Below, in pieces: positions 33,359-45,290 of a stretch of DNA of 64,000 nt. The stretch's first letter is position 1, and each line of letters opens with the position of its first letter. The notes beneath the pieces were generated by a model. The model was not told the origin of the DNA. It did no database searches and saw only the letters and a list, made by a program, of their open reading frames with translations. This DNA is from Paragorgia papillata. Taxonomy: Eukaryota; Cnidaria; Anthozoa; Scleralcyonacea; Coralliidae. The DNA is taken from the NCBI GenBank assembly GCA_035771165.1, contig JAWNZC010000265.1:2072001-2136000 (forward strand), given 5' to 3'. A program made the position numbers and the translations under genes.

Positions 33359-33915
33359 AGCTCAAAGATAGCCAGTTTAGTGAACTGGCTCGGCAGCAAT
33401 TATTCTTAAACCAAAATCGTAATTTAAAAAGAAAAAATTAGATTTCTCGTAAATTTTAGGTTTATCTTAGAAAAACATGTCATGAAGTAAACAACAAAGA
33501 AAACAGGTTGGATAAGATTAATATATAATTAGTTGATACTTGTACAATTATAGATTAGTAAATTACTTTTTCCTGTTTACAAGAATACAACATACACATT
33601 AAATAAGAAATGTCGTATATTTGGGAAAACAAAGTTTTAAATTTTTACACAAATAACCAAATCGAGAAACAACTTGGAATCTATTAGTTTTATTCAACAA
33701 ATCTTAAACCTTCCAAAATTTAGGTCAAATGCTCGATTGGTGGGCATGATTTGGGGTGGGGGGGGGGGGGGAGGGTCCAATAACAAAATAAAATTAATGT
33801 TTTATTACGTCATGAATGATCTACAAATAGAGTAACATGATTGGCTGATAATAAGGACGGCTGCCCTAATTTGTGTCCGTAACTTTGTGGCAATTTATGC
33901 AATACTGTATAGAAC
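33359..33915. other. non-coding stretch
   Basis: Nothing recognised apart from a G run at 33755-33772. Confidence 0.4.
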
Positions 33916-34240
33916 ATATTTATTATATGGCTTTGTAATATCCTGAATTCTGATTGGTCAACGCACAGTCCGTAAAAATGCGTATCCGGACCACGGTCCG
34001 TCTTTTTCCGTATCTGGACCGCTGTCCCGGATGTTGATTTTGAATTTCTAAGGTTTTCACACTAAGTTTGATACAATAATTATCGAAAAACTTGAAATAG
34101 CCATATAATAAACGCTTTATTAACCTCGTTTACTCGGTCTGTACGGGAAAATATCAGACCTCGGTCTTTTTTGTCAAGACGTCGGTCTGATATTTTCCCG
34201 TACAGACCTCGTTCTTGGTTAATAATCTCTTAATATTTCC
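33916..34240. mobile_element. MITE, GGTCTGTACGGGAAA family copy 1
   Basis: It shares long blocks with 44931-45290: TATATGGCTTTGTAATATCC, TCTGATTGGTCAACGCAC, CGGTCCGTCTTTTTCCGTAT and AACGCTTTATTAACCTCGTT. The right part folds back around GTCTGTACGGGAAAATATCA. Diverged relatives lie at 52240-52420 and 52690-52890. Non-coding. Confidence 0.75.
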
Positions 34241-36403
34241 TACGGCCAGTCTAAAAGTTTGTTTTAAATACCAGCCGTTAAAATACAATACAGTACGATA
34301 CAATACAATTGTGTTTTAGGAGACACATGCACAAACAACATTTCCTATAAATTTTAAACGGCATGTGTATTTTCAACTATAGCTACTGTATGCAAACCCA
34401 GATTAAACAAATTTTTTTTCTCTATATACAAAACGTGTATGAATCACTAAAATACACAACTGTAAATATACTACGCAAACAACATTTTAGAATTTTAAGT
34501 AAATGTAAAAATTCTTAGGTGACTGCATTATTCTAGTCTCTAATAAAACAGAATAAACAAAGAACTGTTCCATGTTTACCGGAAATACATTTTAGAGACT
34601 TCAGAGACACATCTAGTCAGCTATACTGCATGTTGTGGATGTCGCTTGCTATATCGCATATATAGACACCAAAAGAATGCAGTTTTAGAAAAAATTAGGA
34701 AAAAAATGTTCAAAAATTTTGTTTCGAATTAAAAACAATTAATATAAAATATATACACAATAACTTTATCAAAATAAAATAATCTTTCGAATTATGTTGT
34801 TTTCTAATAGTGAAAATACGAATGTTATGTTATATTTTAAAAATAGTCGAATAATTGAAATGTTTAAAAAAATCTTATAAGCTCATGCAGATCCGATAGA
34901 ATATTCTGCGTCCCTTTTAGTAAAACGAACCGTTTTACAAACTGTTTCATTAGTGCTTCTATATTAGCAATTTTTAAGCTCAATCCATATTTAACCATTT
35001 TTTGAGATAGTTATCGGTAATGCTTCAGCAAACTAACACTCTGTAACATTTCGAGTAATTCAGTGGCTTTTCTGTCGATTTTATAAATTAAAGTGTAAAG
35101 TTTATTTGTAGTTCTGAATTCCTATGAAATACAATAATAATACTGATTTATTTTAAACTTTCTCTCACTTTTTTAATTCTTTAATAATTTCTTTTAATTT
35201 TATAGCAATGGAGTTTATCTTATGATTAAATCTCGCCAGTTTACCATCTTTTCGCTTTGCTGTATTATATATATATATATATATATATATACTAAAACAC
35301 GCAGCGCTCTATTGTCATCGTCTGTCACATGTACGTAGCGCTGTATCATCAGGGAAGAATATTATACATGCAGTGTGTCCTAAATATATACTTTTAGATT
35401 TTGTTTCTGCATATTGTAGATAAATTCGTATTTTATATAAAATTCCTGTTGTATATAAGTAATTTCATTCAGTTATCTGAATTAAGTGATTAAACGGTTC
35501 AATACTCTAAAAAATAGAAAACATTTTTCCTTAAGAGAGTAGTACATGCCTTAGATGATTTATTATTAAAATGAAAAAGATGTCCTTGACGCATGCATGC
35601 AAAAACAAAAACAAAAACATATGGCTTCTCTAACTCTTTTATCAATTGATGATATAATCTTTAATAAATCTCTCTTGTAGCGTGCTGTTAGCATCTGCCG
35701 ACAGGCTTTAAATGATATTGATAAACTTCTGTTATTAGATACCAAATTTGGCATTAAAAGTGAATCTTTCTACAACCAAAAAAATTATAAAAATAATAAA
35801 AATAACACTACAAAACATGGATGAAAGACGTCATTCATTTGTATGAGTGATGAGTTGAGTTACAACGTAATTAAGAAGAAAAGTTGAAGGAGTGTTTTAT
35901 AAATTCTCGGTCATTCTGCAATTATTTTACTCTTAATTACCATTTTTATTGGTTTTCTTTTTATTAACAATCTTTTATTCTGACCTAAAATGATCAACAA
36001 TTAGAGGCTGTTCAACTGAATGAGCTTTGACTACAAAAAAAGATTAGAACATCCTGTGTGCTATACTTACAGAAAAACGAAACCAATTTTGCTTTGTTAT
36101 GTCATTTTGCACTTCTCAAATAGTCGTAAGGCCGCCCCGTATGAACGGCCTCTTAGAAATAGTGCATAATGCTAAATTTAAGTTGGTTTAACAAAAGCTC
36201 TCACGAAACTAATCACAATATTAAGCTGTATACTTCAAAATCCTTGACGATTACAAAATTAATATGAAGTTATTTCTTATTCTTGATGTTTTCAGAATTA
36301 TTATTGATATAATACTTAAACTAGGGGTTAGAAGTCTTGGTGATTTGGACATGGCATTTGAAATATTATAGTTATAAAACTTAACTGCAATATCTCACCA
36401 GTC
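34241..36403. other. AT-rich non-coding stretch
   Basis: Contains an AT microsatellite at 35263-35292. No gene recognised. Confidence 0.45.
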
Positions 36404-36729
36404 TTACAGTCAAGATGGAAATACCTTCCCATTTCCGCTTCTGTAGTTGGTTGTGTATTACTGTATTTCTGTAGCCGCTACCGAAGCGTGACTAAATCTA
36501 GCGATAAAATTCGCCAATTCTTGATGTATATTCGTCTGTTGGTATCGATTTGGGATAAACATCCATTGTATTATGATTAAATGTCATTTAAAGCTAAAGC
36601 CGGTATACTATTTATGTACAGTTTTCAACAAAACATTTTCCTCAGGCCTCGGCAGCGGCTACAGAAATACAGTAATACGCAACGAACTACAGAAAAAGAA
36701 GTGGGAAGGTATTTCCATTTTGACAGTAA
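36404..36729. mobile_element. MITE, family A copy 2
   Basis: Ends TTACAGTCAAGATGGAAATA and the inverse of GGTATTTCCATTTTGACAGTAA. The interior matches 5761-6027 in opposite orientation. It is longer than copy 1 because of an extra GTAGTTGGTTGTGTATTACT block near the left end. Confidence 0.8.
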
Positions 36730-36958
36730 TCATGCAGTGACTGGAATATATAATATAAATATTGGACTTCAAAATACTTTACAGTAAAATCTGGCACAAT
36801 GAAGTATATATGTGAAAAGCGATAGCATGCAGCGACAATTTAACAATATATACATATAGGGCAAAACATCGTAAACGGTAAAGCCAATCAGATATGCATG
36901 AGCCCCCCCCCCCCAAATAAAACAACCCAAAAGAGACAGGTAATAATTATAATAATAA

Positions 36959-37090
36959 CATGACTTGAGGGAAATTAGCGATTAAATTTCCCCGCCGCCG
37001 AGGGAAGATTTGCGGCCCGAGGACTTTTAATTTACAAATCTTCCCGAGGCAAAGGGGAAATTTAATCGCTAATTTCCCGAAAAGTCATGG
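36959..37090. repeat. inverted repeat
   Basis: CATGACTTGAGGGAAATTAG at the left pairs with CTAATTTCCCGAAAAGTCATG at the right. TTCCCC and GGGGAA arms surround GAAGATTTGCGG. Confidence 0.7.
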
Positions 37091-37190
37091 TATTAGTTTG
37101 TAATATTATGATCGCCGAGGGAAACTTTGAGAATCTAACCGACAGGAAATTTACAACAGGAAATTTACACGGTTGATCAGAGAAGTTGCA

Positions 37191-37310
37191 TCTAATTTTC
37201 CCGTGCATGTTGATGAGGGGAAATATATGCAAGCGGGAAATTTAGAAGAAGACAAAGGATTTCTTTGTCTTCTAATTTTCCCTCATCAACGAGCACGGGA
37301 AAATTAGAAG
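37191..37310. repeat. inverted repeat
   Basis: TCTAATTTTCCCGTGCATGT pairs with ACGAGCACGGGAAAATTAGA, with AAGAAGACAAAGG / CTTTGTCTTCT inside. It is related in style to the element just upstream. Confidence 0.6.
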
Positions 37311-38620
37311 ACAAAGGAAAAATTTCCCTCTTGCATGAGCAATGATGGAAATACGCGATGCGATCATGCATGTTATTACGATAATAAATGTTACTTTTCG
37401 TCTTGTGTTTTTGAGTCATATCGTAGTGTTTCGGTTTCATTTAGATTTATGTTTAATTTAAAATTTATAGGCAAGTTCATGAAAATTTTTTATAAGAATA
37501 TTGTATGCACGAAGAATTTATCCTATCATGCAAAAATTAACAAATAAATGTTGGACTAGTGTTTTAGATTAAACGTACGGATGCTTAAAAAATTGTTTTG
37601 TTGGCTTTTTCAATATTTTATTGTCCAATATTCTATCGTTTTTAGTTTTTCTTTTTTAAAAACATGACAAGATTCGCTCATGTCGTATCCCATTTTTAGT
37701 TCTTTATTTTTCATCGGTGTTATTTGCATCAATGTAAAATTAATTTCTTTTGTAATTAGATTGCTTCGATCCCTATATATATGCATGTAACTGGCTTCCA
37801 TACACAAGCACGCGACTCTTCACCTGAACTAAAATGAAACAAGATCTTTAAGAGACCTGCAGCCAAAAATTACAACAATTAATCACTTTGATCCTCTTTG
37901 ATCGTAAAAAGATGGTTGTTGGCGTATAAGTGCCCAGCAATGCCCGGCTAGTCTATAATTACCTGCAGAATTATTAATTATACTGTTGTGGTTGCTATCT
38001 ACGTCTTCTGTGTTTATATCTGAGATTTACCATGCATAATGTATTTTTTTGTATATTACTTTGAACTATTAGCATTATGCTTCGCAGGTGATTTTTTTGT
38101 ATTTATCTCTAAACAATAGTTTCTATCATAATCTTGATAACATTCTGTATGCGGAGACTGACCTACTGTGACTTGGCACTTACAACCGGATCGCTCTTAG
38201 CACAGTAATTGCTTCTTTTTTTTAACTTAAAATGATATTTTATTTTTCTCAAATGTGACGCCAGTTTTATTTTCAATCATAACAAAACAATTCATGCAAA
38301 GTAATAAACTACCGAGATAAAAAAAAGGTTTTTACAGGAAACACTGTATTTCATTTTCCTGTTTTGGTGCAGTTTACTACCTGTATGTTGCATGCAATTT
38401 GGGATATGTTTGAAAACACTTCCTACGCAGTTATATACTCATCTTTTCTACCCAAATAGCCGCATGGTTAACCGTTTGAAGAAAGCCAAACGTCGCTTTT
38501 TCAATTAAAGAAGGCGTTTAATTAACAGGAGAGATGTACGCAAAAATACAAATATATAAATATAAATCCAGATCTTTTTCACCATAGGAAAAGTAGTGCA
38601 ATTTAATGAGCCAATATCCC
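37311..38620. other. AT-rich non-coding stretch upstream of peptide gene 3
   Basis: Nothing recognised. Confidence 0.45.
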
Positions 38621-38697
38621 TATAAAAGACATGATTGACTGTACACAGAACATCTTACTTTGGAGCGACAAGCAGACCAAGCAGACATTACATACTT
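38621..38697 (+). promoter_or_regulatory. promoter and non-coding exon 1 of peptide gene 3
   Basis: TATAAAAG at 38621-38628, then an estimated start near 38650 and a donor ACTT|GTGAGT (GT at 38698). With the acceptor AG at 40144-40145 this gives an intron of about 1.45 kb. Confidence 0.5.
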
Positions 38698-40159
38698 GTG
38701 AGTATTCAGAATAAAATTTAAAATACAGTTATCTGATGCTACATATAATTAAAGATGTTTTTGTATTAGTTGATTTATTATGTATATAAAATAAATAATG
38801 TACTGTATAGTTTCATTATATTCTAAATGTCGCCACACGATGTTTCGTACAGTCGTTTGGAAATTTCGTAGAGCATGTAACATTATATATGTAATATGCA
38901 TAATAGTTAAAAAGTACTTCCTGCTACTTAGACCAAGAGTGTTTTATCAAAGTATTAAGACACAAGGCCGCAATAGGCGAGTGTTTTACACCTGATAAAA
39001 CACGAACTGCAAGAACAAGCTTTTCACGATCAAAACAAAGTTCGACTGATTTGATACAACAATCAAGAGCTAAACACTTTCTTTTAATTGTTGTAATTTT
39101 TTGCTGGCCTGTTATCGAAAACGGCAAGTCTGTGTTTATCAAATATAAACACACTCGATTATATAAACATTGTTTTTTTTTTGTTTTTCTTCATAAATTA
39201 TTAATAAGTTTTTGAAATTCAAAAAATAAGAGTTGTGATTGACAGCTATACAGAATAAGTTGATTTGCATATATTGCCTTTTTTTATAAAACAATAAAGA
39301 AACTGTTTTGGGTATACTTGCACTGTGACAGAATATGATAGAAATACGAATGACTTTTGATGAATTGATTAATTGAATTCAATAAAAGTACCTAAAACCA
39401 TTGTTTCTTGATAAGATAGGCAAAATTGTTGAGAACTAGAAGATAGACAAACTGGGCTACGTCAATGAATCTGACGTATCCAACAATCTATATATAAAAC
39501 ATAAAACATGATTTATATGTGATATTACTGAAAGAAATCTATGAATATAGTTCACAGAAATCAAACTATCACCATAGTTCGTAATCTTTGATAGAGTGTG
39601 GTTAAAATAAACAAATTAAAAAAAAAGAATAAACAAAAATATTAGGGAATGAACATAAAGCTAAAAAATAATCAAACAAATTTTGTGTTTCTGGGAATAA
39701 AGAAAGGCGAAGTGAGAAACTTGGGTCCGGTCAACAAATGCTTCTATTTTGAGTTCTCTCAGTGTCACTGATAGTCAAACTCTCACAATGTTTAATACAT
39801 TTTAAAATAAAAAAAAGGTAAAACCATGTTAAAATTATATTGAATAATAGAATTCAACTCGGTTATCGCAGAATAATTATCGTGATTTGTCAATGTTTTG
39901 CAGATCAAATAAAGCTGCTACTTTCTGTGACAAATCACAATATTTTGCTCAACGTCGTATAATAATGATTGCCTTCACTATGCATGTCTAGTAAAACAAT
40001 TACACAATTTGTCGTTTCATAAGAACTCTGTTGCGCCTGGGTGGCAATTTTTCCCTAGAAGACTCAGTTTCGTTATCTAATTGATTAGGTGTTGTAGATA
40101 TATGGCATGTTTGACTTAATTTGTATATTTTTCTGAAATATTTAGGAAACGCAAGAAAA

Positions 40160-40564
40160 ATGAAGATATTTTTTTCATTGCTGGTTGGAGTATGCGCAGG
40201 AATGCTAAGTTGTGGTGTGTACAGTACTAACAGTGGCGACATTGATGATAAATTACTTGCGCACGCATTAAATCCATTCGAGAAATTACAAGAACAAGTA
40301 AATGCAGAACGTAAGACGGAGATTAACCAAAGAAAGGAATATGCGATCCGCAAAGAGACCGAAAGTGGCGAACGTGCTGAGAAACAACGCCTTGAATTAC
40401 TCGTGACTTATCTGCTGCAACAAATGAATGATAAAAATGATTACAATATAGAAGGAAAAAACATGAAATTATGGAATGAAAAAAGGCAAATGTGGAATGG
40501 AATGTGGGGAAGGTCTCTAGAAAAAAAGTTACGATCGACAATTCCTCCATTAACAGACAATTAG
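40160..40564 (+). CDS. putative neuropeptide precursor 3, GMWamide type
   Basis: A 134-residue secreted precursor. The ATG at 40160 is 14 bases after a splice acceptor (TATTTAG) and starts a signal peptide (MKIFFSLLVGVCAGMLSCG, about 1-19). Residues 45-95 are highly charged (Glu/Lys/Arg-rich) and helical in character. The peptide is bounded on both sides: Lys108-Arg109, then QMWNGMW (110-116), then Gly117-Arg118. Dibasic cleavage, N-terminal Gln cyclisation and amidation would give a pyroGlu-MWNGMW-amide, a pattern common in cnidarian neuropeptides. The tail SLEKKL follows, then IPPLTDN. Only one peptide is encoded. AATAAA occurs at about 40722. Classification as GLWamide-like rests on the G-M-W-G-R core and on the family resemblance to genes 1, 2 and 4. 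Confidence 0.75.
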   Translation: MKIFFSLLVGVCAGMLSCGVYSTNSGDIDDKLLAHALNPFEKLQEQVNAERKTEINQRKEYAIRKETESGERAEKQRLELLVTYLLQQMNDKNDYNIEGKNMKLWNEKRQMWNGMWGRSLEKKLRSTIPPLTDN

Positions 40565-41049
40565 AACAATGTTAATTCAAAAAACGTAAAGCATATCTTG
40601 CATGGCAAACTGGTCTAATTTAGAAAGTTAAACGATTTCGCATAGATTAATTACTAGGATAAGTTATATCTTTATCAATATAGATTAAAAATTATGTAAT
40701 ACAGATCTGTGTTTACAAAGTAAATAAAAAGCACTATAAAATTAAATATTTCGATTTACTCTCTATATATTTCTGTTTTAAGCGCGATGGCAAATTAAAA
40801 AGCAAACGTGTTGCGGAAGATGGTGGGGTGGTGGAAATACTTTGGCGTACAAGAATATACTTAAATTCACAATGCAATGCGGTTACAGCGAGAAGGCAAA
40901 ATTTGGTAAATTTATCTTTATAAACACCTTTGTAGCAACAATGTCTAAACATGATTGTTGTGATATCAGAAAAAGCAATAATACTGGGACGTATTATAAG
41001 AATAGATTTGTGACAAATGTATCTTAGTACATTTTGAGCATTATTGGGG
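40565..41049. other. 3' region of peptide gene 3
   Basis: AT-rich, with AATAAA signals and no further gene. Confidence 0.4.
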
Positions 41050-41605
41050 CGTTAGCTAGTGGCATATAGAGAGTTGGTGGCATATGGGGTGTTGCTGGCA
41101 TATGAGTTGGTATTGGTGGCATATACTATAGGGAGTTGGTATTGGTGGCATGCATATAGGGAGTTGGTGTTGGTGGCATATAGGGAGTTGGTGGCATATG
41201 GAGAGTTGGTGGCATATGGGGCGTTGGTGGCATATGGAGAGTTGGTGGCATATGGGGCGTTGGTGGCATATGGAGAGATGGGGCGTTGGTGGCATATGGG
41301 GTGTAAGTGGAATATGGGGCGTTGGTGGCATATGGGGTGTAAGTGGAATATGGGGTGTTGGTGGCATATGGGGAGTTTGTGGCATATGGGGCGTTGGTGG
41401 CATATGGGGTGTAAGTGGAATATGGAGCATTGGTGGCATATGGAGCGTTGGTGGCATATGGGGGCGTTGGTGGCATATGGGGTGTAAGTAGAATATAGGG
41501 AGTTGGTGGCATATGGAGTGTTAGTGGCATATGGGAATTTGGTACCATATCGGGTGTTGGTAACATATGTGGAGTTGTGGCAATTATGGGGTGTTGGTGG
41601 CATAT
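41050..41605. repeat. 18-bp minisatellite
   Basis: About 30 imperfect copies of GTTGGTGGCATATGGGGC with variants such as GTAAGTGGAATATGGGGT. Because 18 is divisible by 3, reading frames stay open on both strands (up to 183 codons of His/Pro/Thr-rich repeats). These are artefacts of the array. Confidence 0.93.
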
Positions 41606-42774
41606 GGACATCACATTACTTCACATTGCATTACATTACTTTATATTACACTAGTGACTACATTACATTATATTGCATTACATTGCATTGCATTGCATTA
41701 TCTTTAATCAGGTATCCAAGAACAAGAAGCAAGACTCTCCTTGACTGCCGATTTTTCTACTTTTTCATACATTCCATCCCAATCTTTAAATATTGCTCCA
41801 AAGTCATCACCCTTTTCCCAATCAAATATAATGTATATATAAATCATGTATACGTTGCAACAAGAGTGAGAACAAGAAAAAGTTCCCATGATTTCGATAC
41901 AATTTCAATCTGTTAAAAGGCAAGATTCTATCAGTAGAGTGTAATATTTAACCAAGACGAGTGTTCTACCCATTATACGCTGTTTGTACTACAATTATCA
42001 GTGAGACGTTTATATTTACTCGCTGCACGAAAAAGAACAACAAATTAAATTAAACCTTTCTTGCACCTGTCTAGAAAGAGGGTCATTAACTTTTTCTTAT
42101 ATATCAATATATAATTTCGCAAATGGTCACGCTGATCACTAGTATGTCGAATAACACGGCATAAACGATGGATCCCATTACATCTATTATTTCACAGAAT
42201 ATTAGTTACCTAAAAACATGTATTTTGAAAATATTATTAAAGCAAGCTAGGTTAGCTTATGTTGTGTTCAGGTGTGTCGCGTACATTGACGCAGTATATT
42301 GTTCGTATAAAGTTTATAAACGTTACAAAGACAAAAGCATATACAAACATCGCATATTTTTACATGAAGTAGAAATGTTAGTGCAGCTGCAGAAATGAGC
42401 AAAAAACCTACCGTTTTTATTATATTATAAATGTTCGTAGTTTCCATAGCACACTGATCTCTGATCTACGATGACGCCAACGGACGGCACGCAAAAACAC
42501 GGCTCCTAGATCCAGAACACATGCAAGGCAAGAATACGCGTGTGTGTACGCTCTGTAAGCACAAAATTACTTCCGCGGTTGCGCCGCAGATGAGTGCGTC
42601 GCAGAATCTTAAAATCCCTAGAAAGTAGCGCACTTGCTTTAAATGCAGGCGTGCGCATCGGTATAGTCAGTGTAATTTTCATTTTCGTGGCTCTACAGGA
42701 AAATCGCTCGCAAATACTGACCGCCCCGCCAAACACTCCTCTACCAACACCAGTAAAAATTCAACCCCTGGCTG
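41606..42774. other. non-coding stretch
   Basis: Begins with a degenerate ACATTACATT-type simple repeat (41612-41700). No gene recognised. Confidence 0.45.
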
Positions 42775-44060
42775 AACTTCTTTCGGATACCAGCCAGCTA
42801 TTATCCAATTTTTAATTACCGGTTTTTCATCCGGTTTTCCCTTGCACTATCAAGGTGATCTCCGCGACTCCGCTTTCTCGAGGCTAAGAATTTATCTTCG
42901 GCTTTAGGCAAAGAATTGGCTGCAAACAGGTTAGCTGGTCCATTTACTCGCCTCTTGGTCTTGTACCTAAGAAAACACCTGGTGATTTCCGACTCATCCA
43001 TCATTTGTCGTTTCCTAAGGTTCGGTATGCCAGTGTCCGATACTATACGCTTAATAAAACGTGTAGGACACGGCTGTTCGACGACAACTGGTGCAATTCT
43101 AACAAGCTGTACATGAATTTATTTACTGATGCGTCAGGTTCTATTGGCTTTGGTGCTATTTTTGGCACGGAGTGGTGATATGGGCGATGGCCTACCCATT
43201 GGTTGCATCGTAACATTGCTATTTTGGAATTTTATCCCATTGTCCTCAGCTTATGTTTATGGGACCACAAAATGCAGAATCATTCTATTTTATTCTTTAC
43301 GAATAACAAAGCCCTCGTTCATGTTATCAACAAACAATCTTGCCGAAACAATTTTTGTTCGTAAGCTGGTGCTGGTTTGCTTAAAGAACAACATTTTATT
43401 TAACGCTAAACATATTCCTGGTATTGATAACAAATTGGCCGATTATTTTTCTCGCTTTCAGGTTCAAACGTTCAAGCAACTGGCGCCAGCCAACATGAAT
43501 CGTTTTCCAACAGACACTGCGGCCTGCACCTGCAGCCTCGAAGCTGGCCAATATAATTACTAGCAGCTTACAACAATCATCAATTCCTGCTTATACAAGA
43601 GCATGGAAATTATTTATTCAATTCCACAGTACGATATTTCAGACAGCTTGTTTTAGCTTACCTATTTCCCCCACTATTTATAATTTATTCGACCGCAATT
43701 ATGACGCACCATCTACTGCATATCAACACTTATACGTACGTATCAGGGTTACTCTCACAAACTGTCTGGTTTACCAGATCCAACGCGAGTGTACTTCTAT
43801 ATTATTCAAATGTTAAAAGGCTATGGCAAAAATGGCATTCGCTTACATAGTCGCTTGCCTATAACGTTACCAATCCTCAAAAGTTTTTAAAGCCATGTGC
43901 TCATTGGCATTCTTTGCATTTTTGAGGATTGACGAAATCACGACAACAAAGAATACAGGTTGTCAGCCTTTGCAAATGCACCAACTCGCAAACGTCTATG
44001 ACTCGAGTAACCACGTGGTTAGTATAAAATTAACGTTTCTACAACCAACGTCCATACACA
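42775..44060 (+). pseudogene. DIRS-like retroelement remnant (RT edge, RNase H, tyrosine recombinase)
   Basis: Fragments appear in the order of a DIRS element. First comes the segment before the reverse transcriptase (FLITGFSSGFPLHYQG, then ELAANRLAGPF in another frame). Next is the RT start motif SPLGLVPKKTPGDFRLIHHL (from 42948). This runs in the same frame straight into RNase H (LFTDASGSIGFGAIFGTEW), so the RT core with the catalytic Asp pair is deleted. A TGA at 43176 replaces the second W of an expected EWW/EWC motif. RNase H continues in other frames (NIAILEFYPIVLSL, KALVHVINKQ, KLVLVCLKNNI, AKHIPGIDNKLADYFSRFQ). The tyrosine recombinase follows (SIPAYTRAWKLF, HKLSGLPDPTRVYF, MLKGYGKNGIRLHSRLPITL, AFFAFLRIDEIT), again broken by stops and shifts. 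The element is dead. No split direct repeats are recognised. Confidence 0.78.
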
Positions 44061-44147
44061 TATAACACACCCTATCACTATTTTCCTGTCATTCGCATAG
44101 TCCACGGCTAAGTGAAGACATTAAAAAATTTCTCCCCTGGAAAATTT

Positions 44148-44724
<577 letters not shown>

Positions 44725-44766
44725 CTGAGAAATTTAGAGAATAAAGACGGTTATTATAATTATTTT

Positions 44767-44768
<2 letters not shown>

Positions 44769-44850
<82 letters not shown>
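44769..44850. repeat. TAA trinucleotide microsatellite
   Basis: About 27 TAA units, 45 bases after the TAG array. Confidence 0.97.
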
Positions 44851-44930
44851 CAGGGGCTAATTATCCTCACTCGCAGCGAAAAGTTAATATAAATTACAAA
44901 CGTAGATCAACCTTACCAACTCTATAAGGC

Positions 44931-45290
44931 ATATTTACTATATGGCTTTGTAATATCCTGAGTTCTGATTGGTCAACGCACGGTCCGTAAAAATGCGTAT
45001 CTGGACCACGGTCCATCTTTTTCCGTATCCGGACCGCTGTCCCGGATGTTGATTTTGCTCGTGTGAATTTCTAAGGGTTTCACACTAAGTTTGATACAAT
45101 AATTATCGAAAAACTTGATATAGCCATATAATAAACGCTTTATTAACCTCGTTTACTCGGTCTGTACGGGAAAGTATCAGACCTCGGTCTTTTTTGTACG
45201 AACCTCGCCTGCGGCTCGGTCCGTACTGTTTCGGTCTGATATTTTCCCGTACAGACCTCGTTCTCGGTTAATAATCTCTTAATAATATCA
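44931..45290. mobile_element. MITE, GGTCTGTACGGGAAA family copy 2
   Basis: Same family and orientation as 33916-34240. It has a longer foldback loop (CGAACCTCGCCTGCGGCTCG). Confidence 0.75.

Noticed and set aside
41052..41614. Long frames rich in His, Pro and Thr, or in Gly and Trp
   Set aside because: They are translations of the 18-bp minisatellite; no start, signal peptide or splice context.
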